Positions 5,265 to 7,333 of a stretch of DNA of 7,333 bases are shown one piece after another. The translations under genes were made by a program, and so were the position numbers. Every line of letters begins with the position of its first letter. Within the stretch, counting starts at the first letter, position 1. Location of the stretch: contig DAYW01000049.1 in assembly GCA_002507085.1 (NCBI GenBank), positions 1 to 7,333 on the forward strand, given 5' to 3'. This DNA comes from an archaeon UBA168 (GTDB lineage Archaea > Thermoproteota > Thermoprotei_A > Marsarchaeales > UBA168). Under the pieces are notes generated by a model. It was given only the letters and a program-made list of their open reading frames with translations. It had not been told where the DNA came from and searched no databases.

Positions 5265-5807
5265 ATGGCCATCGATCCCATGCAACCCATAAAGCTCTCT
5301 TCGGAAAAGGTGTATCAATCAAGGACTTTCGCGCTTTACAGGGAGACCTTTCAAAAAGACGACAGAAAGATAAGCGTGGACATAGTGAGGCACCGCGGGG
5401 CCGTTGGTATCCTTCCCATTTTAAGCGACGAGGTCATATTGGAGAGGCAGTTCCGCTACAGCCTCAACGCGTGGATACTCGAGATACCGGCCGGCACCCT
5501 GGAGGAGAACGAAACCGATGAGGAGTGCGCCAGGAGGGAGCTGGCGGAAGAAACGGGCTACTCCGCTGATAAGTTGGTGAAGATAGGGCAGATAGCGGCG
5601 ACGCCGGGCTACGATGATGAGATAATAAGGCTCTTTGTGGCATGGGTAAGCGAGGAGCCTGCGACACAGCACCTGGACCAAGACGAGGTCATAAAGGTCG
5701 CGAAGCTGAAAAAAGAAGAGCTGCTGAAGAAGGTAAGGGAGGGGGAGATATTCGACGGAAAAACTGTCGTCGCCTCCCTGCTTGCAAAGGAGCTCGGCTA
5801 CCTTTAG
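5265..5807 (+). CDS. NUDIX hydrolase, ADP-ribose pyrophosphatase type
   Basis: This 180-aa cytoplasmic enzyme probably cleaves ADP-ribose or a related nucleoside diphosphate to AMP and a sugar phosphate, using Mg2+. Residues 77-99 (GTLEEN-E-TDEECAR-RE-L-A-EE-T-G-Y) fit the NUDIX box GX5EX7REUXEEXGU at every position. The preceding LERQFRYSLNAWILEIPAG (59-77) is the conserved strand and loop of ADP-ribose pyrophosphatases. The N-terminal strand segment VYQSRTFALYRETFQ and the total length also fit that subfamily. An in-frame TAA at 5256-5258 rules out an earlier start. ATG 5265 is the first start codon, with a weak AAGG behind it; ATG 5280 is the alternative. The gene is 82 nt behind the ConA-like gene and ends 7 bp from the stop codon of the convergent permease gene. 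The NUDIX assignment is firm; the exact substrate is inferred from subfamily resemblance. Confidence 0.93.
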   Translation: MAIDPMQPIKLSSEKVYQSRTFALYRETFQKDDRKISVDIVRHRGAVGILPILSDEVILERQFRYSLNAWILEIPAGTLEENETDEECARRELAEETGYSADKLVKIGQIAATPGYDDEIIRLFVAWVSEEPATQHLDQDEVIKVAKLKKEELLKKVREGEIFDGKTVVASLLAKELGYL

Positions 5808-5814
5808 CCTTTGA

Positions 5815-7333
5815 TTAGCCTTCGAACACCTTCCTTACGTCATCGCTAACGTAGCCCTTTAGCAAACCCCCCTTGAGGAATGGCTGGTACTTGGGGATTA
5901 CCCAGTACTTCATGAGAGGGAGGTAGAGGAGGCCGGAGATGAGAAAGGCGGTTATCCATGAATCGGCGTAAAGGAGCTCCGTCACCGGGTTGATGAGAAT
6001 CCCAAGAGGCGAGAGATAGGTGACAGCAGCGGCAACGGCGAAGGCAACTATGGCCGCCGGGTTTACGCCGTGCCAGTACCTGAAGCGGCCCCTGCTCACG
6101 TACGCGTCAACGGCCTCAAACTTGAACCTGCGTATGACGGCGTAGTCGAACACGAGGACGCCCTCAATACCACCAAGAAGAGCGCCGTAGGTCAGCAACC
6201 AGTTTTCGACGTAGCTGAAGGCGCTGAAGTAGTAAGTCCACGACTGCAACAACGCGGCCACAAGGATCACTATGACCACTCCCCTTATCCACGAGATCTT
6301 CTTGGGATATATGTTTGAGAAGTCGTAGGCTGGGCCCACCGTATCCGCGTATATGTTGACTATTATGACCCCCAGCAGAAGGAGGAAGAGGGCCAAGTAC
6401 GCAAGCCAAGGATTGCTCACGACCAAGGCCGTGAGAACTATGGGATCCCACACAGGAAAGTGAAAAACCTCAAGGGATGCGCCCGTGACGACGAGCGCTA
6501 GCGCGGCTATTCCGGTCATGAGGAAGGGCATGGGTATTTGGCCCACGGTTTGGGCGAACTGGCTCTTTGCGAACCTGCTGTAGTCTGGCATGCTCAGAAC
6601 CATGGTCGCCCAGAAGGCCACGTTCGCGTTTATGAGACCTATGAGCGCGTACCAGAAGGCGCTGCCAGAAACCGTTACCGGCTGCGAAAGGATGGAGAGC
6701 CAATGCCATCCGGCGGCGCTCATGGCGTAGTAGAAGAGAATGAGGAAGCCAGCAAAACCTATGAAGGGAACGCTCCAGCTCACGATCTTGAGCACCTTCA
6801 TCCCCGTCTTTGGCGGGGAGAGGTAGAGCAGGCCCAGCCTGGCCACTATGGTTATCACGAACACCGACCAGAAAAGCATGGGGTTGATTGTGGATATGAG
6901 GAAGGGAAGGAGCGCTGGAGAGCTCTGAGCAAGATTGAGAAGCACGCCAACCTGATGCGTGGCAATTATGTACATGGCCCCGATGGCCTCCGTGATAATC
7001 CACGTGTCGATTCCCCACCAGCCAGCCCCTATTATTCCCCTGAGTATTGATGGAATCCAGGCGCCGTACGTGCCCCACCTGCTCCTCGTGAGCGGAGTTT
7101 CAGGTATGCCGTACCTGGCGCCGCCGTGGGCTATTATGAGCATGGGGACCAAAACTATGAGGTTCCCAGCCAGCACCGCCACTATGCCCCAAAGCCAGTT
7201 CAGCCCAAAGGAGTAGGCCAGGGAAACGAGGGACCACGACTCGACCTCTATTGACATGCCAAACCATATGGAGAAAAACGTGAGCGGGCCCCAGTTCCTG
7301 TTCTTAACGGGAGTTGGGTGAAAGTCCTCGTTC
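5815..7333 (-). CDS. NCS1-family nucleobase/allantoin/hydantoin-type permease, 5' end missing
   Basis: This minus-strand gene encodes a nucleobase:cation symporter-1 family membrane protein. It imports a purine, pyrimidine, hydantoin, allantoin or thiamine-like compound together with Na+ or H+. The frame stays open past the ATG at 7257 to the window edge. The upstream residues NEDFHPTPVKNRNWGP and then LTFFSIWFGMSIE are conserved NCS1 N-terminal sequence, so 7257 is not the true start and at least 25 residues precede it. ARYGIPETPLTRSRWGTYGA is the conserved TM2-TM3 loop. ILRGIIGAGWWGIDTWI (about 7000-7050) is TM3, with the paired Trp/Gly residues that in Mhp1-like transporters stack on the substrate ring. 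About 11-12 hydrophobic segments are visible. The stop codon lies 7 bp from that of the convergent NUDIX gene. The exact substrate cannot be assigned. Confidence 0.9.
   Translation of the reverse strand, partial: NEDFHPTPVKNRNWGPLTFFSIWFGMSIEVESWSLVSLAYSFGLNWLWGIVAVLAGNLIVLVPMLIIAHGGARYGIPETPLTRSRWGTYGAWIPSILRGIIGAGWWGIDTWIITEAIGAMYIIATHQVGVLLNLAQSSPALLPFLISTINPMLFWSVFVITIVARLGLLYLSPPKTGMKVLKIVSWSVPFIGFAGFLILFYYAMSAAGWHWLSILSQPVTVSGSAFWYALIGLINANVAFWATMVLSMPDYSRFAKSQFAQTVGQIPMPFLMTGIAALALVVTGASLEVFHFPVWDPIVLTALVVSNPWLAYLALFLLLLGVIIVNIYADTVGPAYDFSNIYPKKISWIRGVVIVILVAALLQSWTYYFSAFSYVENWLLTYGALLGGIEGVLVFDYAVIRRFKFEAVDAYVSRGRFRYWHGVNPAAIVAFAVAAAVTYLSPLGILINPVTELLYADSWITAFLISGLLYLPLMKYWVIPKYQPFLKGGLLKGYVSDDVRKVFEG

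Noticed and set aside
5204..5521. 105-aa plus-strand ORF starting upstream of the NUDIX gene
   Set aside because: It overlaps the NUDIX gene in another frame, its product is low-complexity basic sequence, and the NUDIX frame is unmistakable.
6470..7078. Long ORFs on both strands over the permease region (202 aa minus in another frame, 170 aa plus at 6538-7050)
   Set aside because: Both overlap the NCS1 gene, whose product matches a known family throughout. Their predicted products are charged, His/Arg-rich and featureless, as expected of shadow frames in GC-rich codons.
1..7333. CRISPR array or defence cassette
   Set aside because: No regularly spaced direct repeats and no Cas, nuclease or toxin-antitoxin motifs were seen in any frame.

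Overview
This window looks archaeal. The genes use AUA for Ile and AGG for Arg freely. Several have AT-rich TATA-like boxes about 25 bp upstream of the start, as in leaderless archaeal transcription. The set of genes (a stand-alone TRAM-domain protein, a MIP18/DUF59 protein, APC and NCS1 permeases, an archaeal-style IS5 transposase) fits a thermophilic heterotrophic archaeon of moderate GC content, probably Thermoproteota/TACK or a relative. The lineage is inferred from style only; no marker gene is present.

Layout. (1) 1-273, minus: the N-terminal part of a secreted, probably beta-rich surface protein, cut by the window edge. (2) 323-1391: an IS5-family insertion sequence of about 1.07 kb with imperfect 14-bp terminal inverted repeats. 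Its single transposase gene is broken by two in-frame stop codons and three frame changes. It sits between two divergently oriented genes. (3) 1551-3191, plus: an APC-superfamily amino-acid permease, possibly preceded by a 35-codon ORF that overlaps its start by GTGA. (4) 3192-3335: an intergenic stretch with a 12-bp palindrome followed by T-runs (reading the minus strand) and two GC-rich hairpins. (5) 3336-3569, minus: a 77-aa TRAM RNA-binding protein. (6) 3570-3759: a divergent regulatory region with three alternating TTAGC/GCTAA elements and a TATA box. (7) 3760-4146 and 4166-5182, plus: a DUF59 protein and an unrecognised cytoplasmic protein with a concanavalin-like fold, probably one transcription unit. 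(8) 5265-5807, plus: a NUDIX hydrolase of the ADP-ribose pyrophosphatase type. (9) 5815-7333, minus: an NCS1 nucleobase-type permease, convergent with the NUDIX gene and cut by the right window edge.

Working together. The two permeases and the NUDIX enzyme suggest uptake and housekeeping of amino acids and nucleobases or nucleotides, but no pathway is encoded as a unit. The least ordinary coding item is the 338-aa ConA-like protein, which has no signal peptide and is paired with a DUF59 protein carrying an unusual acidic tail. I saw no CRISPR array, tRNA, rRNA or recognisable defence system. I do not claim a new biological system here; the best leads are the ConA-like/DUF59 pair, the stem-loop around the transposase start codon and the structured intergenic regions.
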